NCBI GenBank assembly: GCA_002254285.1
Contig: NIUZ01000108.1
Span: 1-8,919, forward strand
Reading direction: 5' to 3'
Length of the DNA stretch: 8,919 nucleotides
Origin: Bacteroidetes bacterium 4572_112
GTDB taxonomy: Bacteria; Bacteroidota; Bacteroidia; Bacteroidales; UBA1556
The position numbers were made by a program, and so were the translations under genes. The notes below the pieces were generated by a model, which was given only the letters and a program-made list of their open reading frames with translations, was not told the DNA's origin and did no database searches. This document shows, piece by piece, positions 1-6,286 of the stretch. The first letter of the stretch is position 1, and each line of letters opens with the position of its first letter.

Positions 1-324
1 TTTTGGTATTGGAAAATCCTTTACCTCTTTGCAAACAGTGCATTTAAAGTGACCATGATAACTTATGTCAGCATCAAATCTAGTTTCGTTATCTTCTATA
101 TTTATAATTATAACAATGCCTTGTTGTTGGAATAATTTCAGAGTATTATATACTGTTGTTTTAGATAGGGTAGGGATCTCACTTGATAAAGCACTGAATA
201 TAGACTCCACAGTTGGGTGACTATTGCTGCCTACCAAATATTCAAATATTTTTAGACGCTGTATGCTTGGCTTGATGCCCGCATCTCTCAAATATTTTTC
301 CAAATTATCAATCTCTTTCAACAT
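1..324 (-). CDS. Fur-family metal-dependent repressor, PerR-like (C-terminus beyond window)
   Basis: This is a DNA-binding transcriptional repressor of the Fur superfamily; 108 N-terminal residues are visible and the gene runs off the window edge. A winged-helix domain occupies about residues 8-80, with the family's recognition-helix pattern TTVYNTLK (56-63). The dimerisation/metal domain follows, with TRFD, SYHGHFKC and CTVC. The visible ligands H36, D84, H90, H92 and D103 align one residue off B. subtilis PerR H37, D85, H91, H93 and D104. Both aspartates favour PerR (peroxide sensing by iron-catalysed histidine oxidation) over Fur or Zur. C95 and C98 form the first half of the structural zinc site; the second CxxC would lie outside the window. 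The start at 324 follows an A-rich leader without a Shine-Dalgarno site. A palindrome 13 bases upstream suggests self-regulation. The family is certain; the PerR subtype is likely but rests on a partial protein. Confidence 0.88.
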   Translation of the reverse strand, partial: MLKEIDNLEKYLRDAGIKPSIQRLKIFEYLVGSNSHPTVESIFSALSSEIPTLSKTTVYNTLKLFQQQGIVIIINIEDNETRFDADISYHGHFKCTVCKEVKDFPIPK

Positions 325-336
325 TATTTTACTCTT

Positions 337-353
337 TTTGTAACGATTACAAA
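337..353. promoter_or_regulatory. Candidate operator: perfect 7-3-7 palindrome TTTGTAA-CGA-TTACAAA
   Basis: The two seven-base arms are exact inverted repeats around CGA, 13 bases upstream of the PerR-like start codon. This is the right place and shape for autoregulation by a Fur-family dimer. It does not match the B. subtilis Per box (TTATAATnATTATAA) closely and has a three-base rather than one-base centre, so assigning it to this regulator is inference from position. Confidence 0.5.
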
Positions 354-357
354 TTTA
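350..357 (-). promoter_or_regulatory. Candidate Bacteroidota -7 element TAAATTTG for the PerR-like gene
   Basis: Read on the minus strand, the bases are TAAATTTG, matching TAnnTTTG exactly. The element overlaps the outer arm of the 337-353 palindrome, so a protein bound there would block the polymerase. The expected -33 element is poor (a T-rich stretch near 376-383), so the call is tentative. Confidence 0.35.
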
Positions 358-805
358 TACTAATTCTAATAATGGAAAATAAAAATGTAGTATTTTTAGT
401 ATTTTTTAAGAAATGAAAGCTAATTAGCTGATTGCTAGTAGGTAGATTATTAGCATTGTTGAGTAAATTGCGTTATTAGGTATTTAAATGCTTAAATAAG
501 GAAGTTTAAACGTAACTTTTATTCAATAAAATAGCTTATTTTGAATTTATTTTACAAAACCTGACTCAATAATGTAATGCAATAATTGTGAATTATGGGT
601 TAATCCAATTTGAGTTTTTTATTAGTTCTTTTTATTCTTTAGCATATAGTTTCTTCGGGCTTTAATTAAAACAAATATATTTATTTTGGTTTTTAAGTTT
701 AGTATATTTTCAATTTTTAATTTGCCATTAGCAAGTTTAGAATTGAAATAGGCGATGCTGTTTTTTTTAAGCTTATATTTAAACTAACAAAGCTTATTTG
801 TGATA

Positions 806-2356
806 TTACTCTTCAGGATAGCCAGTAATTTCACGAATCCTTTTATAAAGAGGCTCCAATCTATCATACATTTGTAAGTAAACGTCTTCAAATATTGATT
901 TATAAAGCTCCACATTTTTTGGGTTTGGCTTAAAAATATCGGCGTATTTTACCATAGTAGCAGTAGCTTCATCAAGGTTTTGATATTCGCCAATGCCATA
1001 AGCCGTTATAATAGCAGCTCCTAAGCCAGAGGTTTCGTGTGTGCTTCCTCTCACTAACTCAAGATTGAATACATCAGCCGCAACTTGACAAATTTCGTCG
1101 CTTTGAGAAGCTCCTCCAGATACAGCTATTCTTTCGAATTTAAGATTGCCACGCTTTTCTAATTTCTTCATTCCATCGAGCAAGCCATAGCAAAGACCTT
1201 CTATTACAGCGCGGTATATATGTTCTTTCTTATGCACATCACCAAATCCTATCATTGCACCTTTGGCGTTTTTTTGTCCTAAACCTGGCGTCCAATATGG
1301 CTGCATAATTAAGCCCATTGCTCCGGCAGGGGATTTATGAAGTAGTTCGTTTAGTACTTCTTCAGTGTTGATATTTAGCTCTTTGGCTTGTTGTACTTCT
1401 TTGAGTGCAAATTCATTCTTAAACCAGTTTATCATCCAAAAACCACGATAAATTTCTATCTCTGGATTCCAACGTTTTGGCATTACCGATGGATAAGCAG
1501 GTAAGTATGCTATTGGTTCAAAATATTTTTTGGTAGTGGTTTGTACTGTTGCTGTTGTTCCAAAACTAAGGCTTGCTATGCTTGTATTTGTAACTCCCAT
1601 GCCCAATGTTTCGCAGCCTTTGTCCGATCCGCATGCTATTATAGGTGTACCTTTAGGAATCATTAGTAGTTTTGATATTTCCTTTGTAATATTTCCTGAT
1701 TTTTCTCCAGGATTTACTAAAGGGGCAAGCTTGCTTTTCTCAATGGGGTAGAGGTCTTTGCTTAGCTCCATTAAATCTGTTTTGCGAGCCCAACGTTGTT
1801 CCTTATAGTTGAAAGGAATATGTCCTATTTGAGAAGCCACTGAGTCTGTGTAGTCACCACTGAGCTTATAATTTAAAAATGAAGATACACTAATATATTT
1901 ATGAGTGTTTTTCCATATTTCAGGTTCATTTTGCTTTATCCAATTGCTATTACCCTTGCGCTCAAGTTTCATTATAGTATCCTCAACACCGAGTGCTTTA
2001 AGGGCAAGTTTTATTGGTAAATTAGGTTTAAATGTGTTTTTTGCCATTCGCTGATCCAACCAAATAATTGCAGGGCGTAATGCTTCACCATTTTTATCCA
2101 CATTTATCATTGTGCTTCTCAGGCTTGTAATCCCAACACCTTTTATATTCTTAAACTCGTTCTCATTACGTTTGTATAATTCTTTACAAGCTTCAATAAG
2201 CCCATGCCAATAAATATTTGCATCTTGCTCAGCCCAACCCGCTTTGGGGCTATTATATGCTTCGTAAAATACTTGCTCTTTGTCTATTAATTTCCCTTTT
2301 ACCGAAAATAATAATGCTCTTATACTTTGAGTGCCACAGTCTATGGATAATATCAT
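806..2356 (-). CDS. FGGY-family carbohydrate/polyol kinase, substrate unknown
   Basis: This is a cytoplasmic ATP-dependent kinase of the FGGY family (516 residues; family usually 480-550), which phosphorylates a sugar or polyol. The N-terminal phosphate-1 motif is DCGTQS (6-11). GWAEQD at 40-45 and IIWLDQR at 97-103 are family hallmarks. The catalytic base is probably D245 in GSDKG. Phosphate-2 is SFGTTATV (264-271), and the adenosine motif is SGGASQSD (413-420). It resembles glycerol kinase in layout but not in the substrate site: E. coli GlpK has Arg83-Glu84, while this protein has Arg80-Ser81, and the region around GlpK Tyr135 is not conserved. It is therefore not safely glpK despite lying downstream of a glpD-like gene. 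It starts 35 bases after the synthase-like gene and is the last gene of the operon. No glycerol facilitator gene is nearby. There is no Shine-Dalgarno site. The kinase family is certain; the substrate is not known. Confidence 0.9.
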   Translation of the reverse strand: MILSIDCGTQSIRALLFSVKGKLIDKEQVFYEAYNSPKAGWAEQDANIYWHGLIEACKELYKRNENEFKNIKGVGITSLRSTMINVDKNGEALRPAIIWLDQRMAKNTFKPNLPIKLALKALGVEDTIMKLERKGNSNWIKQNEPEIWKNTHKYISVSSFLNYKLSGDYTDSVASQIGHIPFNYKEQRWARKTDLMELSKDLYPIEKSKLAPLVNPGEKSGNITKEISKLLMIPKGTPIIACGSDKGCETLGMGVTNTSIASLSFGTTATVQTTTKKYFEPIAYLPAYPSVMPKRWNPEIEIYRGFWMINWFKNEFALKEVQQAKELNINTEEVLNELLHKSPAGAMGLIMQPYWTPGLGQKNAKGAMIGFGDVHKKEHIYRAVIEGLCYGLLDGMKKLEKRGNLKFERIAVSGGASQSDEICQVAADVFNLELVRGSTHETSGLGAAIITAYGIGEYQNLDEATATMVKYADIFKPNPKNVELYKSIFEDVYLQMYDRLEPLYKRIREITGYPEE

Positions 2357-2391
2357 GCTTAATGTGTTTTGAGAATACGAATATAGTTTTT

Positions 2392-2865
2392 TTATAAGTT
2401 CAGCAATTGTTTGCCTGGGTTCATGATGTTATTTGGGTCGAAATGAGTTTTTAATGCTTTTAATACATTCATTTGCTCTGTTCCCAAATGCTCGGGCATC
2501 CACTTAGCTATCATTCGCCCAACACCATGATGATGAGAAAGGGAGCCACCACTTTTCTGAATTTTATCTATAATCCCTTCCTGAAATTTGCGATAAGCAT
2601 CCACATCATCCTCTTTTATTATAAATATAAAGTATAGATTTGTGCCTTGAGCATAAAAATGCGATGCGTGAGTCATGCATATTGTTTGTGGTCTACTTTT
2701 TACAAATTCTCGCACAAGCTGATGGACTTCGTGCAGTATATCCCAATTTACACCTGTTTCCAAAGTATCCATTAATATGCCATAGTCCATAAGGTCTTCG
2801 CGGAGGTATGGATCACGATAGCGCCCTGGTTCCCATTTTTTTACAGGAAAAGAGGTTAAATTCAT
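2392..2865 (-). CDS. C-terminal fragment of AGPS-like FAD-binding oxidase
   Basis: This 157-residue frame holds the catalytic C-terminus of the same enzyme. The signature is GGSLSHHHGVGRM; in AGPS this histidine cluster (SLSHHHGVGK) lies at the active site. It is followed by DPNNIMNPGKQLL, a typical ending of FAD_oxidase_C proteins. The segment THASHFYAQGTNLYFIF aligns with the AGPS region that carries the catalytic tyrosine. Homology does not begin at the ATG at 2865 but extends upstream in the same frame to about 2952 (LFLGTADGDKDFAKLIKKK), so the ATG is probably not a true start. It lies 78 bases after the N-fragment's stop. Independent translation is possible, but a lone C-terminus without the FAD domain would not be expected to work. 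Confidence 0.65.
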   Translation of the reverse strand: MNLTSFPVKKWEPGRYRDPYLREDLMDYGILMDTLETGVNWDILHEVHQLVREFVKSRPQTICMTHASHFYAQGTNLYFIFIIKEDDVDAYRKFQEGIIDKIQKSGGSLSHHHGVGRMIAKWMPEHLGTEQMNVLKALKTHFDPNNIMNPGKQLLNL

Positions 2866-2942
2866 TGCGCCATGCTTTTTGCAAACGTTATGTACTTTCT
2901 TCTTAATTAGCTTAGCAAAATCCTTATCGCCATCTGCTGTTC

Positions 2943-3788
2943 CTAAAAATAAATTATATCCAAAAGCTTAGGTCCATTAGCTGTAGCAGCATATTCTTTG
3001 GTAATAATTGTGCCTGATGGGCTTATCATCTCTACTCCCAGAACCAAATCGCCAGCATCGCCATAATAAGAAGATTGCTGCCCCGATCCTAAGGTGATAA
3101 ACCAGCCACCAACGGTAGAATATTCGAATGATTGTGGAAAATGTCCACAGGTAAATTCATGTTTTGCACCATATAATTTTGGTGCATTATTAAGAGCTTC
3201 CTCAAATGCAGGTCCCATCATTCCAGACTCAACACGCACAGTCTGATTAGTTTCGTTAAAGCTTATTATCTTATTTAAGTGAGTAGCTAATACTAAAGTA
3301 ACTCCTCCATTTTCGGGATAATATCCAAAATTTACCGACGAGCCACCACCATAAACGTAGATTGGAATCTTTTGCTCATTACAATGCTTTACAATCTGGC
3401 TAATTTCAGATTTATTTCGAGGGTGGATTACCAAATCAGTAATTTTATCAATAATTCCTCTGCGTAGTTTCATAGCCTCTTCCACAGTTTTGCCAGTGGA
3501 ATATTTCAGTCTATCGTATTCTTTGGAACTTATGTTCTCTTCGCCACAAATGTTTTTAAAAACATTAAATGAATCGCTGCTAATATTACTCTTTATCTTT
3601 TCTGAAATAGTTTCGTTACCAGTAGATTCCATTTTATTGAAACCATCCTTTTCTATACCGAATTTATCTTTTAATTCTTCAACCAACCTATCGTTAGGAT
3701 GTTTAAATCCATTAGGGTCACCGTATTTAAAAACTGATCTAAAAGAATTCTTTTTTGGTGCTTCGTTTATCCATTTTGGAGTGTTCAT
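2943..3788 (-). CDS. N-terminal fragment of AGPS-like FAD-binding oxidase
   Basis: This fragment has 281 residues from the preferred start. It carries the FAD-binding half of the enzyme. The pyrophosphate-binding loop is YVYGGGSSVNFG, following the conserved IDKITDLVIHPRNKSEI segment. The second FAD contact region is EYSTVGGWFITLGSG, followed by YYGDAGDLVLGVEMISPSG. It ends abruptly at TAG after DIIYF, where homologues continue with GSEG. I chose the ATG at 3788 (MNTPKWINEAP) because it falls seven bases after the dehydrogenase stop codon. The longer frame from 3824 would overlap that gene by 29 bases, and its extra 12 residues (MKQNLKSLNKRI) look like read-through of the dehydrogenase tail. 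Without the cap domain and C-terminal catalytic residues it is unlikely to be catalytically active. Confidence 0.7.
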   Translation of the reverse strand: MNTPKWINEAPKKNSFRSVFKYGDPNGFKHPNDRLVEELKDKFGIEKDGFNKMESTGNETISEKIKSNISSDSFNVFKNICGEENISSKEYDRLKYSTGKTVEEAMKLRRGIIDKITDLVIHPRNKSEISQIVKHCNEQKIPIYVYGGGSSVNFGYYPENGGVTLVLATHLNKIISFNETNQTVRVESGMMGPAFEEALNNAPKLYGAKHEFTCGHFPQSFEYSTVGGWFITLGSGQQSSYYGDAGDLVLGVEMISPSGTIITKEYAATANGPKLLDIIYF

Positions 3789-3795
3789 AATTCGT

Positions 3796-5442
3796 TTATT
3801 TAGGGATTTCAAATTTTGCTTCAATAATATCTATTTCTTGTTGTTTACGGCTCGCATTCCAGTTTAGCTCTTGTGCAGCTAATGTGGCAATTTTTTCAAT
3901 AATATCTTTGCCAGGGGTTCCCAATAGACCAACGCCAGTTCTGCGAAATAGTATATCGGAAAGAGTAAACGCCATTTCGTTGCGTATCGCATACTGAACT
4001 TCGGCAAGAAGCTCTCCATCAGCATTTAGTCTTGTTTTTAGCTTTTTATTATTTTCTGCAAGTTCTATTATGTTATCTATTTCGGTACCATAGCTTCTTA
4101 TCAAATATTCTATTTGCGAGGCATCATAAGATGAATATTTTGCTTGTTTTTCTTTTATGAAATTGCCATAGTTTTTGATTTTGCAAACGGCTAATTGCTG
4201 ATGTTGCGATATGGATTTTTTACGAGGATATTTAAGAATTCTTATTGCTTTATTTATTGCTTTTTCGGCAAGCATTCGGCTAGTGGTATATTTACCACCT
4301 TCCACAGTAATTAATCCCCAAATTCCGTTTTTCTTTTCACCAGTAATTTCATATTTACGCGATGACTTATAGCTTTCCTCAGTTTGATCTTCCACCAATG
4401 GTCTAAGTCCTCCATAGGTATATATTATGTCGCTATATTTTATCTTATCTTTATTGCCAAAGGCAGAGTTTACTTCTTCAATTAGTTCTTCAATTGCGTG
4501 TTTTGTAACCTTAAAATCTTCGGGCTTGCCAATAAACTCTTTGTCGGTGGTGCCAACCAAAGTATGGTTGCGGTATGGTAATAGAAAAAAGTGTCTTCCG
4601 CTTTTCGAATAGCCAGAAAAGGTTGTTGTATCTACCACTTTATTAATGATAAAATGTATTCCTTCGCTACGTCGAAGTTCATGACTATCTCCTTTATTTT
4701 TAACCTTATCAAGTACGATATCAGCCCAAGGTCCAGTACAATTAATCACCAATTTAGACCGTAGTTCATTTGTCTTTCCTGTAAGTTTATCTTCAACTTT
4801 TACACCTTTTATAAGCTTCTTGCGCTTGCCTTTTTTCTCAACAATAAAATCCTTTACCTCAACATAGTTAGCGACCTTAGCTCCATATTCTACTGCCGAT
4901 TTTATAAACGAAAGAGTAAATCGCTCTGGCGAATGGCTAGAGCAATCGTAGTATAATTGTCCTCCAATTAAATCTTCTGTTACAGCATTAGGAAATAGCT
5001 TTACGGTAGCTTTTGCATTTAAACTTTTGAAGCTAGGCATGGCTTTACTTTTGTCCCAAAGCCAGTTTTTGTCAAAAGAAAATGCTTCGTATAAAAACAT
5101 GCCTAATCGCATTTGCTTAAAACTAACTTTATCTTTTTTGTATGATGAAAATAGGAAAGGGGCAGGGTGGATAAAGTTTGGCGCAATATTCATTAATACT
5201 CGTCTTTCCTTTAGCGATTCGCGCACCAAAGCAAACTCATAAGTAGAAAGGTATCTTAATCCCCCATGTATCATTTTTGATGTTGCGGCGGAAGTGGCGC
5301 TTCCAAAATCTGATTTTTCTACTAATGCCACATTCAAGCCTCTACTTGCTGCTTCGTATGCAACGCTGGCTCCGGTTATTCCTCCACCAATTACAATAAG
5401 GTCAAATTCCTTTCCGTCGTAGTTTTCTATAAATCGGTTCAT
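3796..5442 (-). CDS. glpD: FAD-dependent glycerol-3-phosphate dehydrogenase (GlpD/GlpA type)
   Basis: This enzyme oxidises sn-glycerol-3-phosphate to dihydroxyacetone phosphate and normally passes electrons to quinone at the inner face of the membrane. The 548 residues are close to the B. subtilis length. The FAD-binding Rossmann motif is VIGGGITGASVAYEAASRG (17-35), with the ribose-binding acid E42. The family signature TSKMIHGGLRYL follows at 54-65. Further family blocks are NCTGPWAD, the VGTTDKEF strand, YGGLRPLVEDQ, and ITVEGGKYTTSR near the end of the oxidoreductase domain. The C-terminal DAO_C-like helical domain includes YLIRSYGTEIDNI and RNEMAFTLSDILFRRTGVGL. No transmembrane helix is evident. 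It is separated from the upstream regulator by a 120-base repeat-filled spacer with no obvious promoter, and its stop is seven bases before the synthase-like gene, so it is probably cotranscribed with both. No Shine-Dalgarno sequence precedes ATG at 5442. Confidence 0.95.
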   Translation of the reverse strand: MNRFIENYDGKEFDLIVIGGGITGASVAYEAASRGLNVALVEKSDFGSATSAATSKMIHGGLRYLSTYEFALVRESLKERRVLMNIAPNFIHPAPFLFSSYKKDKVSFKQMRLGMFLYEAFSFDKNWLWDKSKAMPSFKSLNAKATVKLFPNAVTEDLIGGQLYYDCSSHSPERFTLSFIKSAVEYGAKVANYVEVKDFIVEKKGKRKKLIKGVKVEDKLTGKTNELRSKLVINCTGPWADIVLDKVKNKGDSHELRRSEGIHFIINKVVDTTTFSGYSKSGRHFFLLPYRNHTLVGTTDKEFIGKPEDFKVTKHAIEELIEEVNSAFGNKDKIKYSDIIYTYGGLRPLVEDQTEESYKSSRKYEITGEKKNGIWGLITVEGGKYTTSRMLAEKAINKAIRILKYPRKKSISQHQQLAVCKIKNYGNFIKEKQAKYSSYDASQIEYLIRSYGTEIDNIIELAENNKKLKTRLNADGELLAEVQYAIRNEMAFTLSDILFRRTGVGLLGTPGKDIIEKIATLAAQELNWNASRKQQEIDIIEAKFEIPK

Positions 5443-5451
5443 GCGTATGTT

Positions 5452-5554
5452 GTTAAATTGTCAAATTGTTAAAATGCTAAATTATTAAAGTGCTGAATTA
5501 CTAAATTATTGAATGTTAAATTATTAAATTGTATCATTAAATCATTGTACCATT
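5452..5554. repeat. Degenerate 8-base tandem repeat, consensus RYTAAATT, about 13 units
   Basis: The spacer between the regulator and the dehydrogenase splits cleanly into 8-base units. They are GTTAAATT, GTCAAATT, GTTAAAAT, GCTAAATT, ATTAAAGT, GCTGAATT, ACTAAATT, a 7-base ATTGAAT, GTTAAATT and ATTAAATT. These are followed by three CATT-ending variants (GTATCATT, AAATCATT, GTACCATT). Nearly every unit keeps the AATT/ATT end in phase, which argues for slippage or duplication rather than plain AT-richness. It fills almost the whole spacer and would be transcribed in the operon mRNA. Confidence 0.75.
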
Positions 5555-5579
5555 CCTAATTCTTAATTCCTAATTCTTA
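5552..5579. repeat. Perfect 14-base tandem duplication ATTCCTAATTCTTA x2 over the regulator's stop codon
   Basis: The two copies, 5552-5565 and 5566-5579, are identical and adjacent. On the minus strand the second copy encodes the regulator's last residues (RIRN) and the first copy supplies its TAA stop codon. It directly continues the 8-base repeat tract, overlapping it by three bases. Copy-number change here would alter the extreme C-terminus of the regulator. Confidence 0.8.
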
Positions 5580-6255
5580 TCCGCCTCCATATCTCATAAC
5601 TTTCAAGCATACTTGCTTTTACGATTTCTGTAATGTCTTTATTCTCTTGCAAGTACTCTTTTAGGATGCTATAATATTTTATGGATTTTAATTTTGTATT
5701 ATTATCATTAAAGTATAAAGCACTTTGTTTGTGGTAAATATTAGTAAGGTCGTTATAAAGCATTTTAGCGATGGAGTTTCCGCTTTGGCTAATAATAAGC
5801 ATTTGTATTTCCCAATCAAATATTGCAAACTCAATACTCTCAGATTCTGCCATTGGAGCGTTTTCTAATTTATCAATTATGCTTTTTGCGTTTATAGTTG
5901 CCGCTTTCTGGGCCAAGCCGGGTAATATTAGGGTTCGGAATTCTAACCAATCTTCAATAAGGTTACTCGATGATAAATCTTTGTGATTGACCATGGTTTT
6001 AAGAACTCCCAATCCTCCATCTAGTTTATAATCATTAACAATAGTTGGTCGTCCATGAGTGATTTTTAGCCAACCATCGCGTGATAACCTTTGCAATACT
6101 TCGCGAAGAGTAGGGCGAGTAACGCCTATTATTTCAGCTAACTCTCGCTCCGGAGGTAACTTATGCCCTGCCGGCCATTCGTTGCTAATAATAGCTTTCA
6201 GTATTTCGTTTTCAGCAAATTGTGCTGGTTTTATTGGCTTTTCTTTCTTTTCCAT
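5563..6255 (-). CDS. fadR: FadR-type GntR transcriptional regulator (acyl-CoA responsive, predicted)
   Basis: This is a 230-residue winged-helix regulator (E. coli FadR has 239) that aligns with FadR along its full length rather than with the commoner FCD-type GntR proteins. The N-terminal domain reads PAQFAENEI, then LPPERELAEIIGVTR, TLREVLQRLSRDGWL and HGRPT. The FadR DNA contacts R35, R45, T47, R49 and H65 correspond to R37, R47, T49, R51 and H67; T46 is replaced by P48. The helical C-terminal domain keeps SQSGN, the YF pair, and ESYEIWRR. There E218, S219 and W223 match E. coli positions around the acyl-CoA pocket, where S219N is a known super-repressor. In E. coli, FadR represses fatty-acid degradation genes and activates synthesis genes, and acyl-CoA releases it from DNA. 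Here it heads an operon with glycerol-3-phosphate dehydrogenase and an AGPS-like gene, and a FadR-like site precedes it. Binding of acyl-CoA is inferred from conserved residues. Confidence 0.85.
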   Translation of the reverse strand: MEKKEKPIKPAQFAENEILKAIISNEWPAGHKLPPERELAEIIGVTRPTLREVLQRLSRDGWLKITHGRPTIVNDYKLDGGLGVLKTMVNHKDLSSSNLIEDWLEFRTLILPGLAQKAATINAKSIIDKLENAPMAESESIEFAIFDWEIQMLIISQSGNSIAKMLYNDLTNIYHKQSALYFNDNNTKLKSIKYYSILKEYLQENKDITEIVKASMLESYEIWRRIRIRN

Positions 6256-6275
6256 AATTAAACTCTATTGGTAAG

Positions 6276-6286
6276 AGGTCAGACCA
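6276..6286. promoter_or_regulatory. FadR-like operator AGGTCAGACCA
   Basis: The site has a perfect GGTC-A-GACC palindrome and differs from the E. coli FadR core TGGTCNGACCA only at the first base. It lies 20 bases upstream of the regulator's start codon and touches the -7 element at 6287-6294, so the expected transcription start falls inside it. That placement implies repression by steric block, and so autoregulation of the whole operon. I saw no second GGTCnGACC in the window. In a sequence this AT-rich, a GC-rich palindrome at this spot is unlikely to be chance. Confidence 0.7.

Larger units (their letters stand above)
325..805. other. 481-base AT-rich intergenic region without a supported gene
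   Basis: Apart from the operator/promoter next to 324, I see no open reading frame with coding character, no tRNA and no convincing intrinsic terminator for the upstream kinase gene. Two short perfect palindromes occur: AGCTAATTAGCT at 418-429 and TTTTATT-C-AATAAAA at 517-531. AAGCTTAT also occurs twice near 768-800. At this base composition any of these could be chance. The spacer is unusually long for two genes that both point leftward, so it may hold distal promoter elements or decayed sequence. Confidence 0.5.
2392..3788 (-). pseudogene. Broken alkyl-DHAP-synthase-like FAD-binding oxidase (deletion plus frameshift)
   Basis: Two adjacent reading frames are the N- and C-terminal parts of one FAD-linked enzyme of the FAD_binding_4 / FAD_oxidase_C type, closest in my recollection to alkyldihydroxyacetonephosphate synthase (AGPS). 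The N-part stops at 2943 just after GPKLLDIIY, where the family continues with GSEGTLG. The C-frame is open from 2967 and reads LFLGTADGDKDF, which matches the family about 100 residues further on. The near-universal GSEG motif and the first part of the cap domain are therefore missing, and the two halves are out of frame by one base. One extra T in the TTTTT run would rejoin the frames into about 465 residues, but not restore the missing segment. The likely event is a deletion at the AATTTATTTTT junction (about 2945-2957). The enzyme is probably inactive. A collapsed assembly is the main alternative. Confidence 0.8.

Noticed and set aside
418..429. AGCTAATTAGCT perfect palindrome
   Set aside because: It is short, isolated and not placed near a promoter or gene end.
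517..531. TTTTATT-C-AATAAAA, a 7-1-7 palindrome with the spacing of a Per box
   Set aside because: It has only A and T in the arms, is about 190 bases from the PerR-like start, and is easily expected by chance at this composition.
766..800. Possible terminator after the kinase: AAGCTT repeated around a 17-18 base loop beside an eight-base T run
   Set aside because: On the minus strand, where the kinase is read, the run is A rather than T and the stem is only six weak pairs.
1530..1751. Open frame of 73 codons on the plus strand inside the kinase gene
   Set aside because: It is antisense to a well-supported FGGY kinase and its translation has no recognisable domain.
2865..2865. Independent small gene starting at 2865
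   Set aside because: Family similarity continues upstream of this ATG in the same frame, so it is an internal methionine of the broken enzyme.
3789..3824. Upstream start at 3824 for the AGPS-like gene
   Set aside because: It would overlap the dehydrogenase by 29 bases and add residues without family similarity; ATG at 3788 gives normal operon spacing.
3490..3867. Open frame of 125 codons on the plus strand
   Set aside because: It lies antisense to the AGPS-like N-fragment and the dehydrogenase end, both with clear family motifs; its Phe/Leu-rich product is what antisense of Lys/Glu-rich genes gives.
5443..5562. Separate promoter or second FadR site before the dehydrogenase
   Set aside because: No TAnnTTTG element with a -33 partner and no GGTC/GACC half-sites are present; the spacer is explained by the 8-base repeats.
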